This document shows, piece by piece, positions 47,563 through 58,144 of a stretch of 64,000 bases of DNA. Position 1 is the first letter of the stretch; every line of letters begins with the position of its first letter. The notes below the pieces were generated by a model. The model made no database searches, was not told where the DNA came from, and saw only the letters and a program-made list of their open reading frames with translations. This DNA is from Rutidosis leptorrhynchoides. Taxonomy: Eukaryota > Streptophyta > Magnoliopsida > Asterales > Asteraceae. Made by a program: the position numbers and the translations under genes. Location: positions 711,837,001 through 711,901,000 of the forward strand of contig NC_092333.1 of the NCBI RefSeq assembly GCF_046630445.1, in the 5' to 3' direction.

Positions 47563-48122
47563 CCTTTAATTCAAAACAAGTGCAGCTTCATACGTAAGAG
47601 AGGGCAGAAATATAGATCAAGAAAAAGAGTGAAACCTCATTTCCGTCTATAGTGACAGCAGGCCAGTAAATCGATGATCCCCGGAGATCCGACAGTTGAA
47701 TCTTCTCAATTTTTGGGCTGTGTCTTCCTGACATCAGTGCCAACATTTTCAACTGTTGACTTCGTCTAATAAGGTCTGTAGGTCATGATTTTGCTGCTGG
47801 AACAGAGAGCACATTATTGGGTGACTCATTCATCTTTTGTGTTTAATTTCTTCATATACTTGTTGATTATTGTTGTTCAAGAGTATGATGATGTTGTATG
47901 CCTCATGTTGATCTAGAAAAGGATTATTGTATTGCTCTCCTTGTTGATGATAGTGAAGTTTAAGTGGCTTACGAGTCCCGTGGTTTTTACTCTCGATTTT
48001 GAAAGGTTTTCCACGTAAAAAGTCTCGTGTGTATTGTGTGTGCTTGATTATATTTATTTGCTGATTTGCTACTGATTTGGGGACACATTTGGGTTGGTTT
48101 TGGTATAGCTTATTTGTTAGCA
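47563..48122 (+). repeat. Copia-1 3' LTR, second part
   Basis: Sequence that resumes after the GGCAT duplication. It carries TTTTCCACGTAAAAAGTC, typical of the R/U5 part of Tork-type copia LTRs (about 48008-48025). The end is set at TTAGCA (48122), giving a ~665-bp LTR, but this border is uncertain because the 5' LTR is not in the window to compare. Confidence 0.55.
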
Positions 48123-48218
48123 TCCTCACGGTTTTATACGGGTCGGGAAATACTTGTCAAACGGGTTTGTTTCCTCTTTGTAGTTTACCCGTTGTGACCT
48201 ATTTTCCCATCAAATTAT
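48123..48218. other. Unassigned spacer
   Basis: About 100 bases between Copia-1 and the TRIM with a few ACGGGT/ACCCGT words. Nothing identifiable. Confidence 0.5.
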
Positions 48219-48628
48219 TGTTGGGGTGACCTTCACCCCTTTCCCACATCGGTTGGAGAGGCAAAAACAAAGGCCCTTATATGTGGCTTGATACCTCTTC
48301 CTCACAGGACGCGTTTTAAACCCGTGAGGGCAGTTGAGTCGCTGGTGGCTCGCTGTTCCCAAAGCGGACAATATTCTGTGGTGGTCCTGGCTTCTGTCTC
48401 CGTTGCCATCAACTGGTATCAGAGCCGGGGTTACCACACCGATGTGGGGGGGATTGTTGGGGTGACCTTCACCCCTTTCCCACATCGGTTAGAGAGGCAA
48501 AAACAAAGGCCGTTATATGTGGCTTGATACCTCTTCCTCACAGGACGCGTTTTAAACCCGTAAGGGCAGTTGAGTCGCTGGTGGCTCGCTGTTCCCAAAG
48601 CGGACAATATTCTCCGTTGCCATCAACA
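48219..48628 (+). mobile_element. TRIM: miniature LTR retrotransposon
   Basis: Two direct repeats with ends TGTTGGGGTGACC...GCCATCAACA (48219-48413, 195 bp; 48455-48628, 174 bp, the second lacking a ~20-bp block) surround only 41 bp of internal sequence. That internal sequence is a tRNA-Met primer-binding site (TGGTATCAGAGCCGGGG, 48414-48430) and a G-rich polypurine tract (GATGTGGGGGGGA, 48441-48453). No protein is encoded, so it depends on other elements. The CCCACATCGGTT and CAAAGCGGACAATATT blocks resemble a TRIM family widespread in dicots. A clean target duplication is not obvious (ATTAT versus ATACT). Confidence 0.85.
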
Positions 48629-49010
48629 ATACTTTCTAATAATAATTATTGTGAGACATTGCTATATTAGATAAGCAGTTATATCAAATGAAAGCTACAA
48701 ACGGTAACACAAGTACAACACGTTACATACAAAACTTTTGATGTGAAAATATGAATTTTTACTATCTTTCATATGTTTTTTTAACAATTAGAATCAATAA
48801 ACAACAAACAATAACAAAAATCATAAATCAAAGAGACACAATTTAATATCTCCAGGAATTCCTCTGGTTCCTCTGGTTATAGTATGATTTAAAGTATAGA
48901 AATAAGAGGGGAGAACAACTTTAACTATTTTGCAAAGATGATTGTAAAGATCCAGAGATATATGCACTAAAAAATAGGGAAAAATGGAGATGTGAACTAA
49001 AATGTATTGA
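48629..49010. other. AT-rich spacer, nothing recognised
   Basis: No reading frame, RNA gene or repeat structure beyond a doubled CCTCTGGTT near 48860-48876. Confidence 0.6.
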
Positions 49011-49330
49011 CTTGTAGCTCAGCTGGTAGTGGAATACCTCTATTAGCGAGAGATCTGGAGTTTGACTCCGCTGGGATGCAACATTGCGCTCGTTGTTATC
49101 CCTGACCTGAAGTATCCACCCAGGTCGCCTTTCGCTTAGTGCGGGGGCAGCGGGGAGGGGGATTTTACCGGTCATGCCCTCGGATTGGTTCGGGTTTCCT
49201 CCAGGCAGTAGTTGGGGGCGGGTTATGCAACTACGAGAGATGAACACGTTGGTAGTTAAGTCTCTCCTATGTGATCTCAAACTGATGTCAATAAATGTAG
49301 AGACATATGAGGGGTGGTTAGAAAAATAAA
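49011..49330 (+). mobile_element. SINE-1: tRNA-derived SINE-like unit
   Basis: Pol III A box TAGCTCAGCTGG (49015-49026) and B-box-like GGAGTTTGACTCC (49057-49069) are about 30 bp apart, as in a tRNA head. They are followed by ~200 bp of GC-rich non-tRNA sequence and an A-rich stretch (about 49320-49340). There is no tRNA fold beyond the boxes. The 3' border and target duplication are unclear. Confidence 0.6.
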
Positions 49331-49339
49331 GAAAAATAA

Positions 49340-49689
49340 GCTGATCGAAGGGAATGCATTCCCCACATTTTTGAGTATAATGGCCCGTTAACCACTTTAA
49401 GGTAATGGGGAATCCCATAATAACTAACTAACCATCTTCAATTGTAATCATTATCATTCTTTATCACTCATAACCTCCAACTAAGCATGTCCTTAATTTT
49501 TTTTTCAAGTGTAAAAAATATATTAGATCAACACAAATTGTATATCCTAACCCAAAACATAGTAAACATGACCTTAATTTTACTCTACCTTGTTCAAATA
49601 TGTGTTGCTTATTTATACAATTTTCATTTTATTCGAACTTTTTTTAAAAGCTGAAATTATAATCTTAATCCCTTAACCCTACGTTAATA
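49340..49689. other. AT-rich spacer, nothing recognised
   Basis: No supported gene or element in this stretch before LINE-2. Confidence 0.6.
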
Positions 49690-51134
49690 TAGATGATTCA
49701 TACGTGGCATTCAAACGATCCAAACAAGGAAAAAGGTTTGGCTTTATGCGATTCAATAACATAAAAGATGATGAGAAATCCTCTAATGTCTTGTCATCTA
49801 TTTAGATCGACAACCATCACTTGTACGCCTCTGTTGCAAGGTTTCAGAAGGAAGATAAACCTAAGGTAAATCAACAGGTTCCGCAGAATTCTCAATCCAA
49901 CGAGGCCAGGAAGAAGGTGCCTGCCAAATCATCGTCGGATACATCTCATAACAAGGGTAAAAATTCTTATGCTAGTACTTGGAAAAAAGATACGGCTCAA
50001 TCTTCATCCCATGCATCGAAAATCATTAAGAATGTTACCCTAGATGAGAATGATTTACTTCAAATTTCCAATCCTATGGAATCATTATTGGTTAAGCTTA
50101 AAGATGATAGATCCATGGCATGTTTCAAAGTTGTTAAAGAAGAAGGTTTTGATAATGTTTTTTTTTTTTTTTTTTTTTTACGAGGAACCCCACTATGGGC
50201 CAGAGCACATTGGCCCCCCCACCGCAGGTAAACCCCGGGTAAACGGCAAGCCAACCCTCCACCGCTACCAGGTAAGGCATTCTCCAGTTTGGTCATTAAA
50301 TGCGGGCACCCCTTAGGATTGAACCCGAGACCTCCCCTTCACTGAAAGTGCTGGTAGCCACCCAGGCTAGGCCTGGATGGTTAGGTTTTGATAATGTTGA
50401 CATGAAGCATATTGGTGGTTTATGGATCTGGTTAACGTTCCCATCGGTGGACACATGCTCAACATTCAAAATCAATACCATGCTACGTTCTCTTTATACT
50501 TTCACTCGACCCGTATCGAAAAAATTTTGTGATAGACGAAAGAATGAGTTGGGTGGAGGTCATTGGAATGCCTTTCTGCGCTTGGAAAGCTTCGGCTTTT
50601 CGCAAGGTGGTCACCACCGTAGGAAGATACATGTTTTTCGATGATGATAGTCAAGGTGCGATTTCTCTTGGTAAAGTTTGTATTGCCACAAGATCCAATG
50701 ATGTCATCAACGAAAAGATTTTAGTGTATGTTAATGGTACTGGTTTCGACATCACTATTAAAGAAACGGAATCATGGGAAGTCGATCTAGAGGATGATGA
50801 GGAAACATCAGATGATGAGGAAAACATCACCACTCATCCTTTAGAGGAACAACCCGACATTAATGATGAAGAAGATAATCCAGTTTCTGATGATGACATT
50901 CAAGAAGTGAACACATCCAATAATGAGAACTCGAATGTAGGTGAAAAAGTCCCGAATTTGAATAATGTCAAAGAGCCTGCTATTAGCGAACCGGTTGCTT
51001 TCTCAGTCTGATTCGCTGATAAGATTGACGAGATGTCTAAGACAGCAGCTAAGGCGGGTTTCGATGAGTCTAAAATGAAAGAAATGATCTCACAGTTGGT
51101 GGATCAAATAGGAGTTTTAGCTAGTTACAAATGA
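49690..51134 (+). pseudogene. LINE-2 ORF1: RRM protein (interrupted)
   Basis: The first readable codons give DSYVAFKRSKQGKRFGFMRF, the end of an RNA-recognition motif with its RNP1 core, so the start is missing. A stop lies at about 49803 within the sequence before DNHHLYASVARF. The frame then runs to 50159, where a SINE with its 16-bp duplication is inserted, and resumes at VDMKHIGGLWIWLTF. There is a frameshift near 50530, where FVIDERMSWVEVIGMPF is in another frame. A Glu/Asp-rich tail follows, with a stop near 51009 and a final stop at 51132-51134. A dead copy of a LINE RNA-binding protein. Confidence 0.8.
50144..50398 (-). mobile_element. SINE-2 with 16-bp target duplication
   Basis: A minus-strand SINE body at 50160-50382 ends in a ~20-nt poly-A (T run at 50158-50178 on the plus strand). 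The head has an A-box-like TAGCCTGGGTGGCTACCA and B box GGTCTCGGGTTCAATCC. The flanks are exact copies of AGGTTTTGATAATGTT (50144-50159 and 50383-50398), proving retroposition into LINE-2 ORF1. Confidence 0.92.
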
Positions 51135-51841
51135 AGCTTCTATCCATTAATATAAGGGGGAGTAAGAAAAGGAGGAAAACGGTATGGATCAAGGAAATGT
51201 GTTTTGCCAACGACATCCATTTTCTTGGTATACAAGAGTCTAAGATGATGCGTCTTGAACTCTTTAGTATTAAGTCTATGTGGGGTAACTTCTCTTTTGA
51301 CTACGCATGCATTCTAGCTAGAGTTTTCTCAAGTGGGTTGATTTTGATATGGGATCCCAACTTTTTTACAAAGGAATTACAAATTTGGTGTGATGACAAT
51401 TACCTCATTGTCAAAGGTAAATGGTCATCTTCTAATTCGACGTTCTTTATGATTAACGTGTATGGTCAAGTACTACGCCTTTAAAAACTCAATTGTTGAA
51501 CAAGTTATCCGAGTTTATTCAATCCCATGATGGGGAATTCGTTGTTTTCGGTGACATGAATGAAGTGGTTGATGATACGGAAAGAATGGGTACTAGATTT
51601 AATAGACCCGAAGCCGAGGTTTTTGAATCTTTTATTGGGGATAATGGTTTCATTGACATGGCTTTAGGGGGAAGGAGATTTACTTGGCTGAACAAAACCG
51701 CATCGAAAATGAGCCGAATCGATAAGGTGCTTATTTCTCCCAACGTTATGAATATTTTTACCGATCTTAAACTTGTAACTCTCCTTAAATAGTGGTCGGA
51801 TCACCTTCCACTCTTGGTTTGAAGCAATAAAATCGACTTTG
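51131..51841 (+). pseudogene. LINE-2 ORF2, endonuclease part
   Basis: Starts MKLLSINIRGSKKRRKTVWI at an ATG that overlaps the ORF1 stop (ATGA). Endonuclease motifs: N7 (INIRG), E (GIQESKM), GDMNEV near 51550 and WSDHLPL near 51795. There is a frameshift near 51480, and stops before WSDH and after LLV. The frame is interrupted at 51842 by Copia-2 after codons for KIDF; FGPMFKCYNSW continues at 58145. Confidence 0.85.
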
Positions 51842-52493
51842 TGTTCAAAATAATATTTCATTCAAACTTATTTTGAATAATATTGTTTTATTATTTCTTA
51901 TTTGTGGTGTTTTCTAGAATTGTAACAGGTTTTGAAAGGATGATGCTCTTAGTTGCTGAGTAGCAGTTTCTTGAAGAGTTGCAGTCTGGATTTCAATCAA
52001 TAAAGCTTTGATTTTTTGTTGAAGATTAAATTATTATTGCTTATAATAAAAGAAGTCTTGAAGATTAATTTATTCCAGAATGGGCTAAAGTTCAGCTATC
52101 TATTTCATTAGTCAAGCCCAATTATATGAGATGAGCCCATATTGTGATGCAAGCCCAACAAATGTTCCAGTTTACAAGTCGAGTACTATAAAAGAAGACC
52201 CTATCTTCTATTTTAGGGTTAACATTCTCATTCAACATTTTCTGCAGCTTTGATTAATCAATCTCTGATCAATCTTCATAATCTCCAGATTTCTGTTTCG
52301 TGTTTGTGAGATCAATACACATCCTTTGTTATTGATTGAGTGTTTGTTATTATTCCTGTATACTCGTTTGATGTGAGTATAGAGTTGATTGTGGTAATTT
52401 TAGTAGATTTTGATTTCTGGATTGATTCTTTGTTGTGTAATCGTGTTTTTGATTGATTAGTGAAGATTATTGTTCGTTTGTATTAAGTTTTCA
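51842..52493 (+). repeat. Copia-2 5' LTR
   Basis: TGTTCAAAATAATATTTC... to ...TATTAAGTTTTCA. Its first ~45 bp contain an inverted motif (TCAAAATAATATT/AATAATATTGTTT). A TATA-like TATAAAAGAAG lies at about 52190. Confidence 0.93.
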
Positions 52494-52507
52494 TGGTATT
52501 AGAGCGG
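52494..52507 (+). other. Copia-2 primer-binding site
   Basis: TGGTATTAGAGCGG, adjacent to the LTR end; close to the initiator tRNA-Met type TGGTATCAGAGC. The following leader to 53014 is noncoding. Confidence 0.8.
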
Positions 52508-53014
52508 GTACGCTCTTGATTGTGTTTCGATTGAAGTTCTAGGGTTTCAATTGAAGTTCTAGGGTTTGTTCGTGTTCTGGTGTTTATTGCCGTTGATTAA
52601 GGCTTCTTGAAGATCTAGAGTGTTTTCTTTGGGTTCGATTAACGACCTGTGTATTGTGAGTGGTGATTGATATTGGAACCCTAATTTTCTCAAAATTAGG
52701 GTTAGGGTTTCTGCCTCTCAATTGAAGTCTTCCGCTAATCATCTCTTCTTTTCTCTGGTTCTTCTTGATCTTTAAAGGGGAGTCTCGCGTTTATTCATAT
52801 TATTTGGCTTTCCTAATTGATTTACTGTTTATTATCTGTGTGTTGTTGATTATCTGTTTTGATTAATTAATTACTGTGCCCAACTCTTGATCCAAGTTCT
52901 TGAAACTTGTGAAAACCTAATCAAGCACAGTTCAAATTAGTTAATCAATTTCTTGTGTTTTTTCTCTTCTTGTTTTATTACTGCTTATTTGTTTGTCTTT
53001 CTTTGTGTGTTAAA

Positions 53015-56000
53015 ATGGGTGATAGTACTTCAGCTACACATATTAATAAGTTGGATTTCAGTGATCCACTTTATCTTCATTCTAATGATACAACTGGAAC
53101 ACCAATAACTTCAATCAAATTAAAAGGAACAGAAAACTATAATATTTGGAGTAGGTCAATGAAATTGGCTCTTTCTACTAAAAATAAAATGAGATTTATT
53201 AATGGATCTGTTTTAAGAAGTAAAACTGATGAGGTTCTTGCCTCTCAATGGGATAGGTGCAACTCTGTTGTACTATCCTGGATTCTTGGATCTGTTACTA
53301 AAGATCTGTATTGTGGTCAAATTTTTTCAACTATTGCTACAGATGTTTGGAATGAACTTAAGGAGACATATGATAAAATTGATACTTCAGTTATCTTTAA
53401 TTTGCATCAACAAATCAATACACTTAAATAGAATGATAGTACTCTTTCTGAGTATTATCACAAACTTAATACATTGTGGAAACAATATGATGCAATGGTG
53501 TCCTCACCAGATTGTACTTGTGGTGTTGTTGCTTGCTCCTGTGAAGCAGGCACATCACATAAAGAGCATAAAAAGATGATGAAATTAATGCAATTTTTTA
53601 TGGGCTTAAGTGATGAATATACTACTGTTAGAAGTAATATCTTGTTAAGAGATTATGTTCTAGATGTTAAAGAAGCTTATGCTATTATTTCAAGAGAAGA
53701 ATCACATAAAGGAATCTCTATTGATAAAATTGGTAAAACTCAGGCTAATGCATTTGTGGCTCAATCTAATAATACTTTTAATAAGGCTGGTAATAATTCT
53801 GGAAATTATCAAAATAATAATAATTGTAACAGAAGTCAAAACCAAACTTTAAAATGTAAGAAATGTAATAAGCTGGGTCATACCATTGATAGATGTTTTG
53901 AGATTATTGGTTATCCACCATCCTTCAGAAGAAGGGTTAGTAGAAATCAACATAATGTGAATTCTGGAAATAAATCTTATGCAAATAATAGTGTTTCTAA
54001 TAAATATGATTCTGTAAGTGTGAATTCTGCTCCTGCAAGTCTTACACATGATCAATTGATGAAGCTTCTAAGTTTGATTAATGACAATACAACTTATGTT
54101 GATGCTAGTGCCAACACGGCAGGTACATTTGTTAATCATAATGTGTTCTTTAATACTAATTTTAAAAGATTCTTCAATTGTCACATTAATGATAAAATGA
54201 AAAATAAAAGCCAAGGTTGGATAATTGATTCTGGAGCAAATCAACACATGACTGTATCTGAAACTGGATTAATTGATTTGGTTGATATTTCTAAACTAAA
54301 TTTAACTGTTGGTCATCCAAATGGAACTCAAGCTAAAGTCATTAAAGTGGGAAATTTAAAATTATCAAATAATATCATACTTCATGATGTTCTGGTTGTA
54401 CCAGAATATTGTGTTAGTTTATTATCTGTTTTTAAGCTATCTAAAGATAGTAGTTTGACTATTAGCTTTGATGAACATAAATGTTTTATTCAGGACTTGA
54501 GAACAATGACAACAGTAGGGACTGGTAGTCAGTCTGGAGGTCTTTACATGTTTGATGAGAAAAATTTGAATAATTTGGGTATGTCTTGCAATGTATATGT
54601 TCATTATGTTACTGCTCAACTTTGGCATGCAAGACTTGATCATCCATCTGATCAAGTCTTAAAGGTTTTAAAACAAAAACTGAATTTAAAAGATTTTAAA
54701 GAAAATTGTCCCTGTGATATTTGCCATAAGGCAAAACAAACCAGAGAACCCTTTCCTCTTAGTGATCATAAGTCACAAGAGTTAGGTGATTTGTTGCATT
54801 TAGATCTTTGGGGTCCTTTAAAAATTCAAAGTAAAGAAGGGTATAAATATTTTTTAACTGTTGTTGATGATTTTTCAAGGGCTGTATGGATTTTTCTGTT
54901 GAAAACTAAAGAAGAAACCTTTGATAATGTTTTAGCTGTAATCAATTTAATTAAAAATCAGTTTAATAAAAATGTTAAAGTTTTAAGAAGTGATAATGTT
55001 ACTGAATTTGTGAACAACAGAATGAATAATTTTTTAAAAGCAAAAGGTGTTGTGCATCAAACTTCTTGTGCATATACTCCTCAACAATATGGTATTGTAG
55101 AAAGAAAACATAGACACTTGCTTAATGTAGCAAGAGCTCTTATGTTTCACGGGGGGTTACCTTTAAATATGTGGAGTGATTGTATTTTAACTGCTTGTTA
55201 TTTGATTTACAGGACTCCTTCAAGTGTGCTCTCTAGAAAGACCCCTTATGAATGTGTGTTTAAAAAAGAACCTAGTCTCTCTCATTTGAGGTGTTTTGGA
55301 TGTTTATATTATGCAACTGTTTTAAATCCTGAAAATAAATTTTCTAGTAGGTCTTACAAGTGTGTTTTAATTGGTTTTGGTAATGTTCAAAAGGGTTATA
55401 AATTGTTAAATTTGGAAAATAAAAGTATTCTGTTTTCTAGAGATGTAAAATTTTATGAAAACATTTTTTCTTTGAAATCTGATTCTGTTGATCAGAGTTT
55501 TAATGCTGATACTTCTGATAAAAATAATTTACATTTGTTTGATCAAATTTTTTCAACAAACCAAAACACCTTAAGTCCCAATGATGAAGGGAGAGCTGAA
55601 TATGATGGTGATGGTAGTGGTACTACAGGCTCCACTAGAGATGATGACATTACAAGAGATGATTCATCTCCAAGTAATGAAAGTTGTCCTAGTGATGGTC
55701 AAAGTACTTCTGCAACTCCCATGGATAACATATCATCTCCTGAGGGCAATAATTTTTCAAATATTCACACTAGTCCTGCACACATTCAATCTGTAAGGAG
55801 ATCTACCAGGGAATCTGTTTTTCCAAAGAAATTTGATGATTTTTTAGTTGAGGGAAAAGTTAAGTATGGAATTGAAAGAGTTGTTTCTTATTCTTTTCTT
55901 AACACTAAAAATAGATGTTTTACCTCTAATTTGAATAAATCTTATGAACCTAAAACCTATTTTGAAGCTTCTAAGGACAGTAACTGGGTAGAGGCCATGA

Positions 56001-57410
56001 ATCAAGAAATGGAAGCTCTTAATAGGAATAATACATGGATTATTACTGATCTTCCTCATGGTAGGAAACCTATTGGTAATAAATGGGTTTATAGGATTAA
56101 ATATAAATCAAATGGAGAGATTGAGAGGTATAAAGCTAGACTTGTTGCAAAGGGATATAGTCAAAAGGAGGGAATTGTTTATGATGAAACTTTTTCTCCT
56201 GTTGTGAAACATGTAACAGTTAGATGTATTATTACATTAGCTGTTCAAAATAATTGGACTCTTTATCAATTGGATATTAATAATGCTTTTCTTTATGGGG
56301 ACTTACATGAAGAGGTGTACATGAAATTACCTGAAGGTTATTTTTCATGTAATGATACTAAAGTTTACAAGTTAACCAAATCTTTATATGGATTAAAGCA
56401 AGCCCCAAGGCAGTGAAATTTTAAATTAAATTCTGCTTTGGTTGAGCATGGCTTTAAACAAAGTGTTAGTGATCATTCTTTATATGTTAAGTCAAATAAT
56501 GATGTGTTTATTGCTTTGCTTGTTTATGTTGATGATATTGTTATAACTGGTAACAATGTTAAAGAAATTGACAAGTTTAAAGCTTTTCTTAAAAGTAACT
56601 TTATGATAAAAGATCTTGGTGTTTTGAAATATTTTCTGGGAATTGAAATTTTACCTAATGACTCTGGTATTTGCATGAATCAAAGAAAGTATTGTCTTGA
56701 GCTATTAAATGATTATGGAATGCTTGGGTGTAAACCTATAGGCACTCCTATTGAATCCAATGTATGTGTTGAATGTAATCCAAGTAGTAAAGATGGTTTA
56801 CTCAAAAATATTACTGAGTATCAAAAACTAGTAGGAAGATTAATTTATTTAACTCTTACTAGACCCGGTATTGCTTATTCTGTGCAAGTTTTGAGTCAAT
56901 ATATGCATGCACCATTACAGTCACATTTTAATTTGGCTTTTAGGGTTTTGAGATATTTGAAAGGAGCTCCTGGAAAAGGAGTTCTGATTGTTAAAAGTAA
57001 TACACTTAAGTTGCATGCTTATAGTGACTCTGACTATGCTAAATGCAAGATTGACAGAAAATCTGTTACATGATACTTGGTTTATTTTTGTGATTCTTTG
57101 GTTTCTTGGAAAAGTAAAAAACAGGCGACAATCTCCAGGTCTTCAGCAGAAGCTGAATATAGGACTATGGATTCTACAGCTTGTGAAATTATTTGGATTA
57201 AAAATTTGCTTTCTGAACTGAATATCAATGTTGAACTACCAATTAATCTTTTTTGTGATAATAGTTCAGCTTTACAACTTGTAGCAAACCCTGTTTTTCA
57301 TGAAAGAACAAAGCATTTTGAAATTGATGTTCATTATATAAGGGATAAGGTTGCTACAGCAGAACTTTAAAAGTTGGTTCTAGTGACCAACTTGCAGATA
57401 TCTTAACCAA
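53015..57410 (+). pseudogene. Copia-2 gag-pol region
   Basis: Gag starts MGDSTSATHINKLDFSDPLY with the copia N-terminal LYLHSND..GTENYNIWSRSMKLAL block. A zinc knuckle (CKKCNKLGHTIDRC) lies near 53855. Protease DSGANQHM is near 54228. Integrase is about 54610-55300 (HLDLWGPLK, VVDDFSRAVW, RSDNVTEF, VERKHRHLLNVARAL). RT is about 56040-56560 with YVDDIVIT near 56527. RNase H is about 57000-57370 (SSAEAEYRTM, HERTKHFEIDVHYIRD). One continuous copia polyprotein in ancestry, now with about four breaks. Confidence 0.9.
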
Positions 57411-57492
57411 AGGGTTAAGTTTAGGTCAACATGAACAATTGGTTTCTCAATTGGGATTGATTGACTTATTTCAAAATAAGTTTGAGGGGGAA

Positions 57493-58144
57493 TGTTCAAA
57501 ATAATATTTCATTCAAACTTATTTTGAATATTATTGTTTTATTATTTCTTATTTGTAGTGTTTTCTAGAATTGTAACAGGTTTTGAAAGGATGATACTCT
57601 TAGTTGCTGAGTAGCAGTTTCTTGAAGAGTTGCAGTCTGGATTTCAATCAATAAAGCTTTGGTTTTTTGTAGAAGATTAAATTATTATTGCTTATAATAA
57701 AAGAAGTCTTGAGGATTAATTTATTCCAGAATGGGCTAAAGTTCAGCTATCTATTTCATTAGTCAAGCCCAATTATATGAGATGAGCCCATATTGTGATG
57801 CAAGTCCAACAAATGTTCCAGTTTACAGGTCGGGTACTATAAAAGAAGACCCTATCTTCTATTTTAGGGTTAACATTCTCATTCAACATTTTCTGCAGCT
57901 TTGATTAATCAACCTCTGATCAATCTTCATATTCTTCGGATTTCTGTTTCGTGTTTGTGAGATCAATACACATCTTGTGTTATTGATTGAGTGTTTGTTA
58001 TTATTCCTGTATACTCGTTTGATGTGAGTATAGAGTTGATTGTGGTAATTTTTGTAGATTGTGATTTCTGGATTGATTCTTTGTTGTGTAATCGTGTTTT
58101 TGATTGATTAGTGAAGATTATTGTTCGTTTGTATTAAGTTTTCA
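57493..58144 (+). repeat. Copia-2 3' LTR
   Basis: Follows a polypurine tract (TTTGAGGGGGAA, 57481-57492). Same 652 bp as the 5' LTR with a few percent difference. Confidence 0.93.

Larger units (their letters stand above)
49690..51841 (+). mobile_element. LINE-2, 5' part (RRM-type plant L1)
   Basis: Plus-strand LINE truncated at its 5' end inside ORF1. It is interrupted by SINE-2 at 50160-50382 and by Copia-2 at 51842; it resumes at 58145 and is cut again by Tekay-D at 60117. Different from LINE-1: its ORF1 carries an RNA-recognition motif rather than DUF4283. Confidence 0.85.
51842..58144 (+). mobile_element. Copia-2: complete-length Ty1/copia element
   Basis: 6.3-kb element with 652-bp LTRs (51842-52493 and 57493-58144) and flanking duplication CTTTG (51837-51841, 58145-58149). 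The internal order is gag, protease, integrase, RT, RNase H, confirming copia; the lineage is uncertain. The LTRs differ at about 19 sites by eye (about 3%), suggesting roughly 1 million years at 1.3e-8. Broken, about four breaks. Inserted in LINE-2 ORF2 between endonuclease and RT. Confidence 0.95.

Noticed and set aside
49011-49085. Possible functional tRNA gene
   Set aside because: Only the A and B boxes are tRNA-like; no convincing acceptor or anticodon stem, and the unit continues into a SINE-like body.
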